From Sequoia sempervirens (taxonomy: Eukaryota; Streptophyta; Pinopsida; Cupressales; Cupressaceae): 64,000 bases of DNA. Each line of letters starts with the position of its first letter. The stretch's first letter is position 1. The stretch spans positions 97,550-161,549 of the forward strand of contig VDFB02139291.1 in NCBI GenBank assembly GCA_007258455.2. Reading direction: 5' to 3'. The translations under genes and the position numbers were made by a program. Under the pieces are notes generated by a model. That model did not search any database. It saw nothing but the letters and a program-made list of their open reading frames with translations, and had not been told where the DNA came from. Positions 9,721-22,715 of the stretch are shown piece by piece.

Positions 9721-12213
9721 TGTTGGTTGAAAATTTTGTATACCTTGAGGATATGCAAAATTGTGGTTTCAACCACAGTGTGTGAGATAAACTCTCCTAT
9801 TTAAGGGAAGGCTCCCCCTTTTCTGTCTATTTTAACAATTCAGAAATACACTCTAATTATAAATCTATTCTAAATTTGGGTGAAACTCTGTCTTTTTCTC
9901 TTTTTCCAGAAAAGACACTTATTCTTTTCTCTTGTTTCGGAAAAGAATCACAGCTGAAAATATAAATGATTTATGAAGTAAACAAATAAAGAAGCAAAGT
10001 TTCCATAAAGGCACAAAGTTCTCCGTTGTTCCTCCGGGACGGGAAAACAAATTGAAAGCACAAAGTCTTTGACAATTTACTCTCCTATCAACCTTTTTAG
10101 ATGATTTTATGGTAACCAAGTACAGTATGTAGCAGCTCAAAATAGAAAATAAAAGCAACACAAAGTCTGCAAGTTACCCCCTTTGTTTGAGCGTTCTATA
10201 ATAGCTTCAAACATGACAAACAACTCAAAGTTTGTAGTATCAAATCTGAAAACCAATCTAAAACTCCAAACGCAATGAGCAGCTCAAAGTCTGCAGAATT
10301 GAGCTTGAATCCTTCTTGTGTAACACCACAAAACTCACAATCAATTCCAGATAATGTCGTCACATCACAATCTGTACCAACACAAAGTTTGGAAGCAATT
10401 TGTTTTCTTTATTAATTGCAATTTGATTTACATCTAAACTCAAAGTCTTAGAATGCATACACAAATTGGCAGAATTTTGTTGCATTGCCAAAAGATAAAA
10501 AAAATACAATAGACCCTCTCAAGTATTTATAGGAGAGAGGTCTGGAGAAAAAGGTGGGAGGATCTCAACAAACTTGAGAAAATCTCTCAACCGATAACTA
10601 ATTGCGATTGACTTATTCAAAATTACAATCCAAATTGTGATTTGTTTTGTAAGATTTTACATGTAATTACATTTTTTCAAAATTGCAAGGAAAGAACACT
10701 TGCAATTGCAAAACATTGTTTTTACATATATTTTGTCGAAAGTAAAATACATAATTGAAATTATTTTAAGTGTCCAAGACACGACTCTAACTACATCATC
10801 CTTCATCTGCGATGATCTTCATGCTGCTTCAGGATTTTAGAACTTGAAGTATTCAGGATTGGTGAAGAGATCTCGAACTTGGAACGAGAATTTGCATTCT
10901 TAATGATCTTTGTGTCCTTGGCGAACTTCAACCTTATCACAGGCTTGGAGTAGTACCATTTCTTTAGGAAGTTCTTCTCTAGAAAATGGTAATGAGATGG
11001 AATGAAATGTGAATGGAATGAACGAAAAGAGAATGAAAATGTATGACGGATGAAATGAAGGGCAGAAATGGAGGAAAAACATCATTTTTATTAAAATGAA
11101 GAAAATGCATTTCCAATAATGAAAAAAGCATTTTAATACAAGACGTTTTCAATGGATATGGCGAATGAAGGACGTGTTTATCATGAAATGAATGACATTT
11201 CAAATAGAATGAGAGGCATATGAATGAAAAGCGAATGGGAAGGCGAATGAAAGAAAGAGAAAAACGTTTTTATGAATGAAGGGCATATGAAGTGGAAAAA
11301 TGCGTTTTCAGCCATATATTTTTAATATGCAATCTCAATCTCCATAGAAAGGCAACCCAAGAACAAAAGATTTAAAGCAACAAAAACAGAAAAATAAAAA
11401 AGCGCCTTGAACAAACTCAAATCTGCAAAAACGTGGCAATGGTAGAGCAAAAATGGGGAATTTAATAAAGTTGCAGACCTTGCCAAGTGTTCTTCATGCC
11501 AAAATCTCTTCAATCGGGGTACATATGAGCAAGAGCAAGCTACAAAATTCACAAAAACACTTGCAAAACTCATTTCGGGTTTTTTGATGCTCATTGCAAG
11601 TGAAAAATATACTTGTAAAACTTCAAAAATGCCTTTTACTTGCATTTCGGGTTTTTAGATACTCATTGCAATTTTACATTTTGTCAAATAGAAGAAATCG
11701 GACCTTTTAGCTCATTTGACAATTTCATTTTAATAAAAATAGGTATTTTTAGACAACTTAAGCAAAATCGAACTTTTGGAAGTTTTAGCAATTTCTTTTT
11801 GCAATTTCGGAATTTTTTGGACATTTAGCAATTTCAGAACTTTTGGAAGTTTTAGCAATTTTTCTTAAGCAATTTCGGGATTTTTTGGACATTTAGCAAT
11901 TTTCGGGATTTTTTGGACATTTTTTTCGGGATTTTTTTTTAGCAATTTTGCTCTTAGGCTTAAATTTCCCTATTCTGCTGAGTTGCCTAAAAAACCCGAA
12001 TTTGGTCAAAAAGACACTAAAAATGACTCAGAATTTCACGAAAACGGACGAGAGTGAGTGAAAAATGTTAGCCAAAAGGACTATAGACCCAAAACTGAAA
12101 TTTTCTAAGCTTTGCACCTCGTAAAACGTGCCTTAGAAGAGAAAATATTCAAATTCTATCAAAATTTTGATAGGTTATCCCAATTTTTAACAAGTAAAAA
12201 ATGAGAGGCAACA
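9721..12213 (-). mobile_element. Solo LTR-like unit, type 1 (TGTTG..CAACA), ORF-less
   Basis: On the minus strand it begins TGTTGCCTCTC and ends CAACCAACA. It is flanked by perfect 5-bp duplications CAAGT (9716-9720 and 12214-12218). Length is 2,493 bp. On the minus strand a TATA box (TATAAATA, plus-strand 10524-10531) is followed by AATAAAG (10407-10413) and then about 0.69 kb to the end: a U3-R-U5 layout. Both ends closely match the unit at 44029 and the ORF-bearing unit at 28515. No coding frame is supported. Confidence 0.9.
9995..10455 (-). repeat. CACAAAGTCT motif array in R/U5 of type 1 unit
   Basis: Variants of GCACAAAGTCTTG (sense strand CAAGACTTTGTGC) occur near 10012, 10058, 10160, 10228, 10292, 10381 and 10440, every 40-100 bp, downstream of the TATA box. 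The same array occurs in the units at 28515, 44029 and 56531. Confidence 0.7.
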
Positions 12214-12218
12214 CAAGT

Positions 12219-13608
12219 CACAACACCAAATAAGGAGATCAATTCCACCTAAATAATGAATTGAATTCAACACATAATAAAGGCGCTGTAGGTGTATTCC
12301 GGGTATATTTCTAGTCAGACAAACAGATTGCAGTTTCATAGAACATCCATCATATTTGTCAGAATATAATAGTCATATATGAATCATTGAAACAAACTTC
12401 TACTATAAGATTTACCATTAAATTTAGTTAATCATTTATAAATCAGAACCTGGGAACAAAGTCAGTCAGAATTATTGATTGGAACTTCTCCATTTTAGGC
12501 AAGATTTGTTTGGGTTAATAAGGGAATATCTCACATTACCAGTCTGATTATTCATTTCTGAGTGCTTAATCCTGAGTGAGAAAGGTAGTAATTTATGAGG
12601 GAATTGCCAATTGCTGGAAGTGTTGTGAGAATAGGCTGAGACGTCATCATTTGGAGAAAAGCTAAATACCAGGCATGAGATATTCTTCTACTATCAATTT
12701 CAAAAGTAAATCTTAAAATATTTCTGGAATTTGTGTTTACTGTCTATGTATAGATAGGGAATTGCTTCTTGAACTGTACTGCTGTTGTGTGTTGAAAGTG
12801 AGTTGTTTTATGAACTGCATATTTGTTTGCACATAGGGAGTAAATTGTTTAAGGATAAAAGATGCATACTTGTTGTGTTTTGCATTAATTGTATGATCTC
12901 CATATAAGGAGAATATGGCTATAATAGTTACTATACATTAGGACCGAAATGAGGACAGGAGTCAAGTAAATTCTATCAGTTTAAGTTATTAGGTTAACTG
13001 AGATAAGCTTGAGTTACTCCTAGGATAAAGATTTCAAGTATAAGAGAGATTATCTGAATTACTTGTGCTGATTCATTTCTAGCAGTTAGTATGTTGTAGG
13101 TTAGTCTGGGGTGACTGATTATCCATTGAAGGACATAACCCATGCGTAGTGTAAGATAGCCCTAATTCAAATCGACCCTAAATGGTGTATGTGATAGATG
13201 ACCCTTAGTAGAAATACTATATGGAACACTTTTGCCAAAGTAGTGTAATGTACCTACATCCTCTTAGACTGGGCGATGATTACACTGTTAGTTCACCGTG
13301 ATCCAATAGTACATACTAGTTCGGGATTGTGGGATTACAAGGATCTAGTTATGTAGGACACACCACTATGCTAAGTTGGTCAACAATATTGGTTACTCTA
13401 CCAATCTCTTCGTCAAAGGGAGGGCCATCTATTGAATAATAGATGTGTGGGGGACTGCGTTATAAGTCCGTGGTTGGCGGAAAAGTGCCCGAGTGATGTT
13501 TCTCCTCCACAACAGGCTATTGAAGTACCAAGATTTGAAAGGGAAGATCTTGGATCGTCTTACTACTATTTGTTCTAAAGCTCATTGGAGCTATGTTAGT
13601 TAAGGTAT
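12219..13608 (+). mobile_element. Chromovirus 3' LTR, segment 2
   Basis: Non-coding continuation of the LTR begun at 9149, after the CAAGT-flanked insertion. It ends at the GGTAT target site of the large unit at 13609. No gene is seen. Confidence 0.55.
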
Positions 13609-13899
13609 TGTTGTGACCTTTTCACACATCGCCCCATTCAAAATGGGGACCCCCTAATTTTTGCTCCATTCTGGTCTTTTGGCTTTGGTTTTTTCTCTCT
13701 CTCTCTCTCTTTCGGTCTCTTTCTGCTGTCCGCTTTCCGGGGATGTGCCCGTCTGTGAGCTTAAACGTGAAATTTTGGCCAAGTCTGAGAATTAGGGTTT
13801 GTATTTCTTTGGTCAATCTAAGGTCAAATGAAGTGAATAAATTGAAATCTGAGACTAACATTGCTGTTAGCATGCTTCCAGCAAGTTTCCAGCTAAATT

Positions 13900-14900
13900 T
13901 CAGTGAAATCTGGCAACTTACTATTTTTAGTAAGTGTGAAATTCAGGGCGTTCTTTTGACACTTTTGAAGTTTCGAGTGTCACGCTGCATCCAGAACACA
14001 TCAAGCTGCTCGTCTGCAAATTTTGAGCTGAAACCGACAACTTGCTATTTTTAGCATGTTCAGCCTTCTGAGGCTATTTTTAGGGTTTGCATGTTGAAAT
14101 TTTCTCTGCATGTTTGCATATTCTTTGTGGGTTTTTCGAGACCTTGGCAACGATGTAACATGCAAACCAGGATCAGAACTTTTTCAGGAGCCGTCTTCGG
14201 AGGCTATTTTTAGGGTTTGCATGTCAGGGTTTTCTTTGCATGTCTGATGATTCTTTATGGGTTTTTCAAGACCTACACAGTGATGTGACATGCATGGCAA
14301 GATGATCAGTTTTCAGTGACTTACTATTTTTAGCAGGTCCATTCCGACAGTTGCCCAGCGCATCAGAACCACAAACAGGGCGAAGTGCAATAGAAACGAG
14401 GTTAAACGGAGGTCATTTGATATACATGCAAGTCAAATTAGGGTTTCCAGCTTCGAGACCCAAAATGAGGGGTAAAATGCCAGAATTTTCGAAAACCAGT
14501 GTATCCCACTACGTTCAGCATCTTTCAAGCTATCCACCGGTAAAATTTGAAGGCAATCGGAACACTTACTATTTATAGTAAGGCATTCCAAAATCTGGCT
14601 AATAATAGTAAACCAGTGTCAGGAGCCAGTGTGAACAAGTAGGTCATCTGATGAGGAGCACCTCATTCAAATTTCAAGTCAAACGGAGTTGTGGAGGTCT
14701 CAGAAACAGGCAGTTGCTATAAATAGTAAACCACCTTCAGAAATGTGCTATTTTTAGCAGGTCAGCTCAAGATGGCAGTGTGAACGGGCTAAGTAGGTCG
14801 TGAGGATCTTGTGCTTAAAATTTCAAATCGATTCGAGCTTCAGAGATATGAAAATCAGAGGACTTACTATAAATAGCAGGGCATGGATAAACAGGCAGAA
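13900..14900 (+). repeat. CTTACTATTTTTAGTAAG palindrome array, type 2 copy 1
   Basis: Perfect or near-perfect short foldbacks recur every 100-150 bp: TTACTATTTTTAGTAA near 13918, TTGCTATTTTTAGCA near 14041, TTACTATTTTTAGCAG near 14320, TTACTATTTATAGTAA near 14566, GCTATAAATAGTAA near 14716, TGCTATTTTTAGCAG near 14748 and TTACTATAAATAGCAG near 14864. The stretch has no gene. A (CT)n run lies just upstream at 13694-13712. Confidence 0.8.
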
Positions 14901-14939
14901 GCAGATGAAAATTTCTAAGTGTTGAAATTCGTCCACCTT

Positions 14940-16060
14940 CACCTTGGAAATACGCCCACCTCAGCTTGAAAGCAAGAAAATTTTCTAAGGCATGAAGATA
15001 TCCTACTGGACATGTCAAATGCGCCCAACTTGCCTTGTTGTGGTGGTTATGAAAATTCAGAGTGTTGAAGATATCCTGCAAGTACCTCCAAATGCTTCAC
15101 AAGCAGGAGATAAAAAAAAATTAAGACATAAGTCTCGTCCTGCAGGTACCCCCATATGCGTCCAAAAAAATGACTCAAGCGATAATGAAGGTGTTGGAAA
15201 TTATCTAAGGTTTGAACAATATCCACCTTGACCCTCCATATGCGTCCATCCTTCACCCCATGCTGAATGCGCCCATGAAGCTATACTCATCCTCCACTAC
15301 ATGAAAAATGCGCCCATACTCAAAGAGAAGTCAAAGAGGGGTCAAAGGCGTCAATGTGAAATCCTCCACCCTATACCAAATGCGCCCATCCTGCTCAAGG
15401 TAGGAAATGTGCCTATGTTTGAGAAAGTCAAAGGTCAAAGACGTTGAAGTGTTCATCCCTCTCACCATGTTAAATGCGCCCATGTGCATGCAAGGTAGAA
15501 TAATTCATGGCGCTAAAGTTAAGTCCTCCTCACAAGTGAAATGCGCCCAAATGAAGGCATGTGAAGACAAAACGTGTACATGCAAGGAAGGAAGTCAAAG
15601 GCGTTGAAAGGTCAAATCCTTCACCCTATGTCAAATGTGCCCATCCTCTTGCCTATGTGAAATGCGCTCAAGTAAGGATGAAGACAAATGAAAGTTGCTA
15701 AGGCGTTGTGCAAGATGGGAATATTTTTGTGTTGACTTTCTTCTCCCTCCTTTGAATGTGCCATGGTGAAGGTAATATGAAAAAAATGTGCTAGGCGTTG
15801 GAATAAAATATCCTCCAAGATGTGCTATATGCGCCCAAAGAGCATGCTAGGGATAAAATTTAAATGGGGAAATATGTTAGGCATGTTGATAAAATTCCTC
15901 ACCACAGGCAAAATGATTGAAGATAAATGAAAATTTTCTAAGCCAAATTTCAAAATGTGCCTATGCTAGTGATTTTAATTTAAAATTTTCTAAGGCACAA
16001 TATTTCACCCTCTAGGAAAATTACGCCCAAGTCTGATGGGGATGTGAAATTTTTCAGAAG
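14940..16060 (+). repeat. Degenerate AAATGCGCCCA motif array, type 2 copy 1
   Basis: AAATGCGCCCA or close variants (ATGCGTCCA, AATGTGCCC) recur about every 50-100 bp, joined by TTCTAAGGC and TGAAGG-like filler. The same array occurs at 49560-50560 in the second type 2 unit. No gene is supported. Confidence 0.7.
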
Positions 16061-17015
16061 CATGAGTAAAATTGCCAGAGAAGAAGTCAGAGGATGCCAG
16101 CTTCACAGGGTTGATTAGAAATTTCAAGTCAGAGCAAGAAAATACTCACAGGGATGAAGAACTGGATTAAATTTGTTGAAAATATTTTTCTAAGGTTCAA
16201 AATTCAAAAAATTAAATGTACCCCTTCGTTGTATACCCATGAATTCAACACGTTTTGAAGGGAATTTTCTTCTGGGTATTGAAGATCTTCGACAAGGAGT
16301 GGATTTTAAGGTCTTCTGCACTTCGCCAAGGCTTTCAAGATGGAGAATTTGATCGACACTTGAATTATGAAATTTTCCTAAGGAAAACTTAAATTTTTCT
16401 AAGGCAAAGTGAATAAAATGTGTTTTCGAAGGTAAAATGCTTTAGATGATGAAATTGAAATGGATTGCCTAGATGAATTTGATCGAATTCTTCGTGAGAT
16501 GAATTTTCAAGAGTCAGGGATGAATAAAAAGTTAAATGCCAGAGCTTCAGCTAGTAAATTAAATTTCCTAAAGAGTGAATTTGAAGTAAATATTTTCAAA
16601 GTGAATTTAAATGCTAAGTACGCCAGTCAAGATGATTCTTTAGGAATTCTATAAGGTCAAGATTCCAGACGCCAGATGACAAGTGTTGAAATTGCCAGAG
16701 GGAGGGAAATTCGAATTCCTACTGTGAAGTAGTGGAAATTTAATGCATTAGCTAAACTTGGCTTCCTTTCAGAATTCGACTTGCCTATATGAGCTGAAAG
16801 TTTATTCATTCTTTTCACCAGCTGAAGAAGTTCGATTTTAGCTCTGAAGTTGAGATTGCAGAAGATTGTTTGAAGCTGAACATTGAGAAGTGCAAATTTT
16901 TAAAAGTCCAAGTGCTGAGGAATTGTTGAAGGTGAAGTTGGCCGATTTTCTCAAAGTGTGAAGTTGTTGCAGCCAACTTAGAAATTTGCTAAGAGTTGAA
17001 GTTGCTGAAGCTTGC

Positions 17016-18435
17016 TGTCGGAACCCTGGTGGTTCTCTGAATCAAACGCTGATTTGTTTTTGTGTTGTTTTTGCAATTTTCGATTTTTTTGATATTTTTG
17101 TGTTTTTGAGGTTTTCACAGGCAAAAAGTAAAATTTGCGATTTTTCTAGAATTGCTTGATAAATTCATAAAAAATATATAAATGCATTAAATGTTTCAAA
17201 ACTTGCTCAAGAATCAAGGCGCATCATTATATTCAATTCCCAGAGCATTTACAACGCCAAAACTGAAGGTAGGAAGCAATACATGAAATTTTCAAATAAA
17301 AACCTGGTATTTTAATGGCGGCTGCTGTAGCTGGTGATGGTACGGCCAGAAATTAATAAGGATCTCCTCCGGCTTGAATCTCAAATGCAAATGTTCCAGA
17401 ATACCAAGCGCCCCAATGTGGAATCACCAAAAAACAGAGAATGAAGGCGTTTCCTCAGAAGGTTGACAAGTACGGCCTGAAAGTACAGATGTACGGACTG
17501 TCTGCAGCAATAATGAATAATGTACGGCCTTTGGAAATTGTGCCCAATCTCAAATGAATGTCCTCTGAAAAGTGCGCCTTGACTGCCAGATGAATAATCT
17601 CTGCTGAATGCTGATGAATCTCTGTCTGATTAAATGATTAAGCTCAATCTGTGACTTCTGGATGAAATCACCAAGTGCAATCTTCAGCTGGTATCTCACA
17701 GCCTCAGTATGCCTGATCTCTGAAGAGGTTACGTTCTCCAGAAACGATGTTTGCCAGAAACCCTAGGGTTTGCAAACTCCAAAGCTCAGATGCTCAGAAG
17801 ACAAAATTGAATAATAAACTTGATAGTTCGATTTTGCCTTGGGAAGAACAATATATTCTTCTTTGAAAAGTTCGACCTAATTCTCCATTAAAAAAATAAT
17901 CATTTAAATTAATGATTTAATTTTCACTTTGGACTTAGGAGAATTTATTTAATTATTGGCGTCCCTTTTTAATGAGCATTAAATACTCATTAAATCACAT
18001 TTTAATAATATAATATAAAGTATAATTAAATACTTTATAACTTAGCCAAATAATTAAATATTTTAATATTTCAATAAAGTGACTTTATAATAAAGTCAAA
18101 TTATTAAATATTTAATAACTCAGTAATTACTCCTTATTTCTCCGTCAAATCAAACAATTACTGAACCGGGTCGAATCTGAGCTAAATCACTGCACCAGGT
18201 GCCCTGCCCGAAATAGCAGCTTCCATCTGACCTAACTTTCTAAAAATAGAAAGTTCTCTGAAAAAGCTCTCTGGAAGATTCTGCGAAAGCCCATCCTGAC
18301 ACACTGCAATTCTGGAGCTAACCAACACTGAGCAACTGCCAAAAGGGATCCTCTGAACATTCCTGTCAGCCTACGAGGATCAAATGATAGGCTAACCTCG
18401 TCACCAGCTGTGCTGACTAGGATGGGGACATGACA
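17016..18435 (-). mobile_element. Solo LTR, type 6
   Basis: On the minus strand it begins TGTCATGTCCCCATCC and ends GGGTTCCGACA (TGTC..GACA). It is flanked by perfect CTTGC duplications (17011-17015, 18436-18440). Length is 1,420 bp. It sits in the leader of the type 2 unit, upstream of the gene. No gene is seen inside. Confidence 0.88.
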
Positions 18436-20289
18436 CTTGCTCGGAAACTTTCTAAGTGTTGAAAGTTCGAAGTTAGAGGAGAAGTTGAGGTTTGCAGATG
18501 AAATAGAATGTTGCAACTTCTCAAAATTCTTAAAGTCAACTGGCAGCCCCATGTTATTTTATTATTTTTCTAAGTTAATTGCTGATGGCTGTTTATTATT
18601 TTGCAGGATGGCTGAAATAAGAGCAACTGGCAGAGATAGCAATGGTGCATCCAGGCAGGCTGTTATCAAGAAGTTGAGCAAGCCTTTCCTGCCAGAGTCA
18701 AAGTTCACTTTGAAGTTGAGCAAGCTGGCTGATACGAATTTAGGATCTTTCAACATGGAGGCTTTCAAAAATCGGATAATGGGAGTTGGCAATCACCGTC
18801 CTTTGATCACTTCGTACAACACTGTTCGAAGTGGATTATTTGCAGTTGCTGGTTTCCCGCCAGCTATTCAGTGTCCAGAGCTGATGATGGAGTGTGCTAA
18901 TTGCTATGAGCCTGATCACATGTCTGTTGTTTCACCAGATGTTCAATGTAATGTCCCCTTCTCAAATGTGATCTTTCCAGTTGACCGTTGGCCTATTCCG
19001 GAGACCCGTAAGCTACTCGGATGGTGAAATTAGGGTTTCCTATTTTGAGGAGGTTGATGCTTGAAGTTTGGAAATTGGATTGCGGATTCTTTCTGGGTTT
19101 TCAGAGAGCTTCACAGTGGTATAGTCGGTTTGGTGTTTCGAGCAACTTCATGAATTTACTATTTTTAGTAAATTCTATTTCTGGCGGTGGTCCTGTTGGC
19201 GGCAATGCGATTGGCTCTCTTCTTCAGCCAGTACAGTTGGTATTGGGATTTTTGGCCTCTTGGTGCAATTTTTATGGAGAGATAAGTATTTTTCACATTA
19301 TAATGTTATATTTTAATGTTATAACCCCCCCTTGGCCTAGCAGTATAACTTTATGTTGTTTAAAAAAGGGGACTTTATGGGTCAATGCTTCATTAAGAGA
19401 TATTTCATATTTTAAGGCCAAATTATGGGTTAGTGAAAGTGGACGCCTTCTTGAGGAAAGACAGATTTTTTTATAAAAGGTGAAATATCATATTAAGAGA
19501 AAAAGGACGCCACCTTTTGGAGGGAAAAGTGTTGAATTCAAATTTGATTTTGGGTGCCCTTCTTGAAGTTTCTAGAAGACTCTCCTCATGTCTTTATATT
19601 CAGGCCTCAGATCTTCATTTGGGATCTTTTGTCTACCACATCGTTATGCTGCTGAATTGTCTTCAGGCACTCGCTTCGAGGAAAGCACACCTCCTAGCAA
19701 TGGCTCATCTTCTTGCTTGAAAGATAGCAACTAGTTGAGAGGATAGTTTGTAATAGGTTTGTTTTGCATTTCAGTTGAGTATCTTGCATTTTGAAGTTCT
19801 AGCTTGCATTTTCTGTCTCTTTTTGTAGTTGCTAAATATCACAGCTGATTATAAGATTTGCTCATATCTTTGAAAATAAAAATATTGCAGTTCTGGGTAT
19901 TTAACCAATCTGATTTCTTGCTAGGGGCGACCAAGTGTGCCAAGTTTCAGATTTTATGCTTGTGTCTTGGATTTTATTGAGCAAAATCGCCCCTCCTTGA
20001 GGGCCGTACCTTTCTAAGGTTGCTTTGATTTCCGTGCAAAATAAATGGGAGTTATTTGGGTTAGTTTCTTGTTGTACCCAAACCAAATTTTTTGCTTCAT
20101 TAAGGCGTTTTGCATTTAAAAGTCTAAACCTTGCTAAAATGTTGTAAAATACCGTTTTGGGCAATGTCAAGCATGGAGTTTTTGTCAATAGTCTGTCAGT
20201 CAAAGTCAGTTATATTGGTCAAAACCTGAAGCAGAGACTCAAAATGAAGATTTTCACGATGGAGGAGCATCTCACGACGGCATTTCATA

Positions 20290-20990
20290 TTGCAGACGGT
20301 CATTTTTATGATCGAAACAGAGTTTTTAAAGATCAAATCATGGAGATTTTTCAGAGGAAAAGCCTCAAAGTGCAAGTATAGCTCAGGGGCGCCCAGTTTT
20401 TTGGAGGTCAAGATCTTGTCCGAAGTGCTCAAGCATCCAGTCAATCTCTTCAGAATCAGCCTGGCTATCCGTCGAGCTATCCAGCGAGGCGTTCCGAGAC
20501 TCACAGCTCCAGTTATTCACGACAGAAGGTAAAATCCCTAAATTTTAGGAGATGGAAATTTTGCTCTTTTCAGGCAAAAGCGCGCCTCTAGCCTGAGGGC
20601 GCCCATTTCAAGGCAGGGGTAAATCTCGTCAGTTTCAATGCCGAATGCAGTCAATTTGTTCACAATTAGTCTGCTTATCCGACGAGATATCAAGCACAGT
20701 CATCCGATTCTCAGAGTTCAGGCGACAGTCGTCCAAAGATCAGCTTAAAATGGAGTTTTCATGTTTCTAAGCTTCTCCGTTTATGCCCAGTGCAAGTACA
20801 AGCCAGGGGCGCTGGCTTAAAGGACCCCTCAGATGGCAATATTTGCAGATAGAATCTTCACAACATCAGTAGTATTCTTGCCTAGCTCCGCGATGCATCA
20901 TTCAGCTTGTCGATCCGACGTTCCTGGTCGTCGTGGCGGAGATTCTACTAAGCACGTAATTTTACGGGCGGAACCAACAAATGGTTTTCA
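20290..20990 (+). repeat. Degenerate ~208-bp repeats in type 3 leader
   Basis: GGGGCGCC or GGGCGCCC boxes lie near 20387, 20596 and 20807 (spacing about 209-211 bp). Each is accompanied by TATCCGTCGAGCTATC-like or TATCCGACGAGATATC-like boxes and CAGTCAAT stretches. The same order and spacing recur at 62172, 62381 and 62593. Non-coding. Confidence 0.7.
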
Positions 20991-21006
20991 GTGTATTTTC
21001 ATGGTC

Positions 21007-21106
21007 NNNNNNNNNNNNNNNNNNNNNNNNNNNNNNNNNNNNNNNNNNNNNNNNNNNNNNNNNNNNNNNNNNNNNNNNNNNNNNNNNNNNNNNNNNNNNN
21101 NNNNNN
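21007..21106. other. Assembly gap of 100 N
   Basis: A run of exactly 100 N, the usual placeholder for unknown length. It falls between the repeat-rich leader and the reading frame of the type 3 unit. The related copy at 61855 continues for at least 1.2 kb past the equivalent point, so the missing sequence is probably more than 1 kb and likely includes the N-terminal half of the gene. Confidence 0.95.
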
Positions 21107-22224
21107 GCAGAGATTCATCTTGGATCGAGACTCAGCTAGGAAGGAAGAGGAGGCAGCCATCTTATGTTCTCAATCATTCTGATTTCGATGACATTTATCA
21201 AGATGCGCCAGATAAGAGGGTTAAGAACATGGTTCACGTAGAAAGAAACACTGATATGGAGATTGTCATTGAGACCGCCGTACCTCCACAGGGGAAGAAC
21301 TTGGCTGAATTAGAATCTCAAGATTTTGAAGTTATCACAGTCAACCTTGGTCGCAGCACACGCCAGACTCAGGTTGATCTTCTTCAAGTTGCTACAGACA
21401 GTGCCAGGGACAGAATACTAAAGGATGGAGAAGACAAGGCAGCCCTCAAGGCTGAAATCAGACAGCTTCGTCAGTACATTTCTACCCTTGTGCGCAGACC
21501 AGAAGCCATCAACACACTCCCACCGATGCTTGAGCCACCAGTAGAGCAGAGTCAGCTCAATCACTTAGTTGCATATGGCAAGCGTTTGGAGGAATGGGAG
21601 GAAGATTTCGTTGCTAGAGGTCGTACCATGCTCACAGAGTTATATCAGTTACGGTACAATGCACGAGAGCTCCGTATCCGTCTTCAGGATGAGGAACGGG
21701 ATATGGCTATTAACAAACCCAGGGATGAAATTTTGATTGCTCACCTGAGTTTGGCTTATGACACAGTCACAGATGCAGAAGACAGAGAGGCTATCTACTC
21801 TTGGAAGACACAGTTGGTTTTCAGAGCAAAAATAGAGGACAGCTTGGCATCAGAGTTGGCTGAGAGTAGAGAGCACGTCACTAGTGCACTCCGGTTCGTG
21901 AGGACTCTTGTGTCTCGCTTACCGTGCCGTTATTAGATCGAGGGTGGTGCCTACGTGGAGCTTACCGATGTTCAGTCAGAGCTTCAGGCACTCATTCATA
22001 TCATTTTTAGTGGGGAGACAGATGGCTGTAAGGTTACTCAACTTACAGTCATGTCAGCATTATTTGATGAAGCAACGAGAAGCAGAAGGGAACTTCAGTC
22101 TCAGATCACAGCTGGTGAGGACATGCTGCATCGACATAGCATCCTTCGTCAGAGTCTCGTAGCTCCAGATGGTGATACAGTTAACAATCTCATTGAGGGG
22201 TTGGTTGCTCGAGATCACACTTAG
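21107..22224 (+). pseudogene. C-terminal part of a probable U3-ORF family protein (type 3)
   Basis: The frame opens at the gap and runs to 22224 with one TAG at 21934. Near its start, SSWIETQLGRKRRQPS resembles the conserved W-motif of other members (LPPWLSLVTLKRNKQ; VPDWLRDRMRRSP). The rest is predicted helical and coiled-coil rich, with Glu/Arg-rich stretches such as ELRIRLQDEERDMA. Function is unknown. The N-terminus is hidden by the gap; the predicted Met at 20833 lies in leader sequence that has stops in the second copy, so it is not accepted as the start. Membership rests on position in the unit and this motif only. Confidence 0.6.
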
Positions 22225-22715
22225 TAAACTTCAGTTCCCACTTCTCAGGATAGACATTACACACACGAGTTGAACTGGGTGTTACCCTTTCCAGTTAACT
22301 CGAAGTTGTCATCACATGCATATCTATTCTGAGACTCGCCTTTCACGCGGAGTTTTATTTTGGGAACCGTTAGCGATAGTCTTCCGGTTAACTTGCTTTC
22401 AACAGGAGGGCGTGCATGCTGTGATTGTCATTTTAGATTAGATGTTTGATTAAAGGCGAGGGTAGTTTCAGGTTATTTTGTATAGTTTACTTAATTAGGG
22501 TTTGGCGCGCCAGCAGCTTGCATGAATTCGCGAGCGTAAGATGAAACAAAGGTGATTTTAGGGTTCCTATTTTACCTTGATGCTTAATGTAAATAAGAGC
22601 TTTTGCTCATTTGTAAATAACTTTTGCTTGAGAGAGAAATATATGCTGCGCCTACCTTTCCCTCAATATTGCTCTTTTTCGTATTTGTTCATGTGTCTTC
22701 ACTATTGCAATTGAT

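Noticed and set aside
10900..11828. Frames of 60-107 codons in the 9721 unit
   Set aside because: They lie in the non-coding leader arrays of a solo LTR and are not conserved with the matching unit at 44029.
18437..18607. Upstream extension of the U3-ORF start
   Set aside because: The stretch ends in a splice-acceptor-like TTTTGCAG directly before the internal ATG, so translation is more likely to start at 18608.
18947..19476. 151-codon frame and C-terminal tail at the start of the type 4 LTR
   Set aside because: They lie within LTR sequence; the matching LTR at 33569-35495 does not keep the frame.
20833..21006. N-terminal extension of the type 3 ORF before the gap
   Set aside because: The matching leader in the copy at 61855 has stops, and the join across N is artificial.
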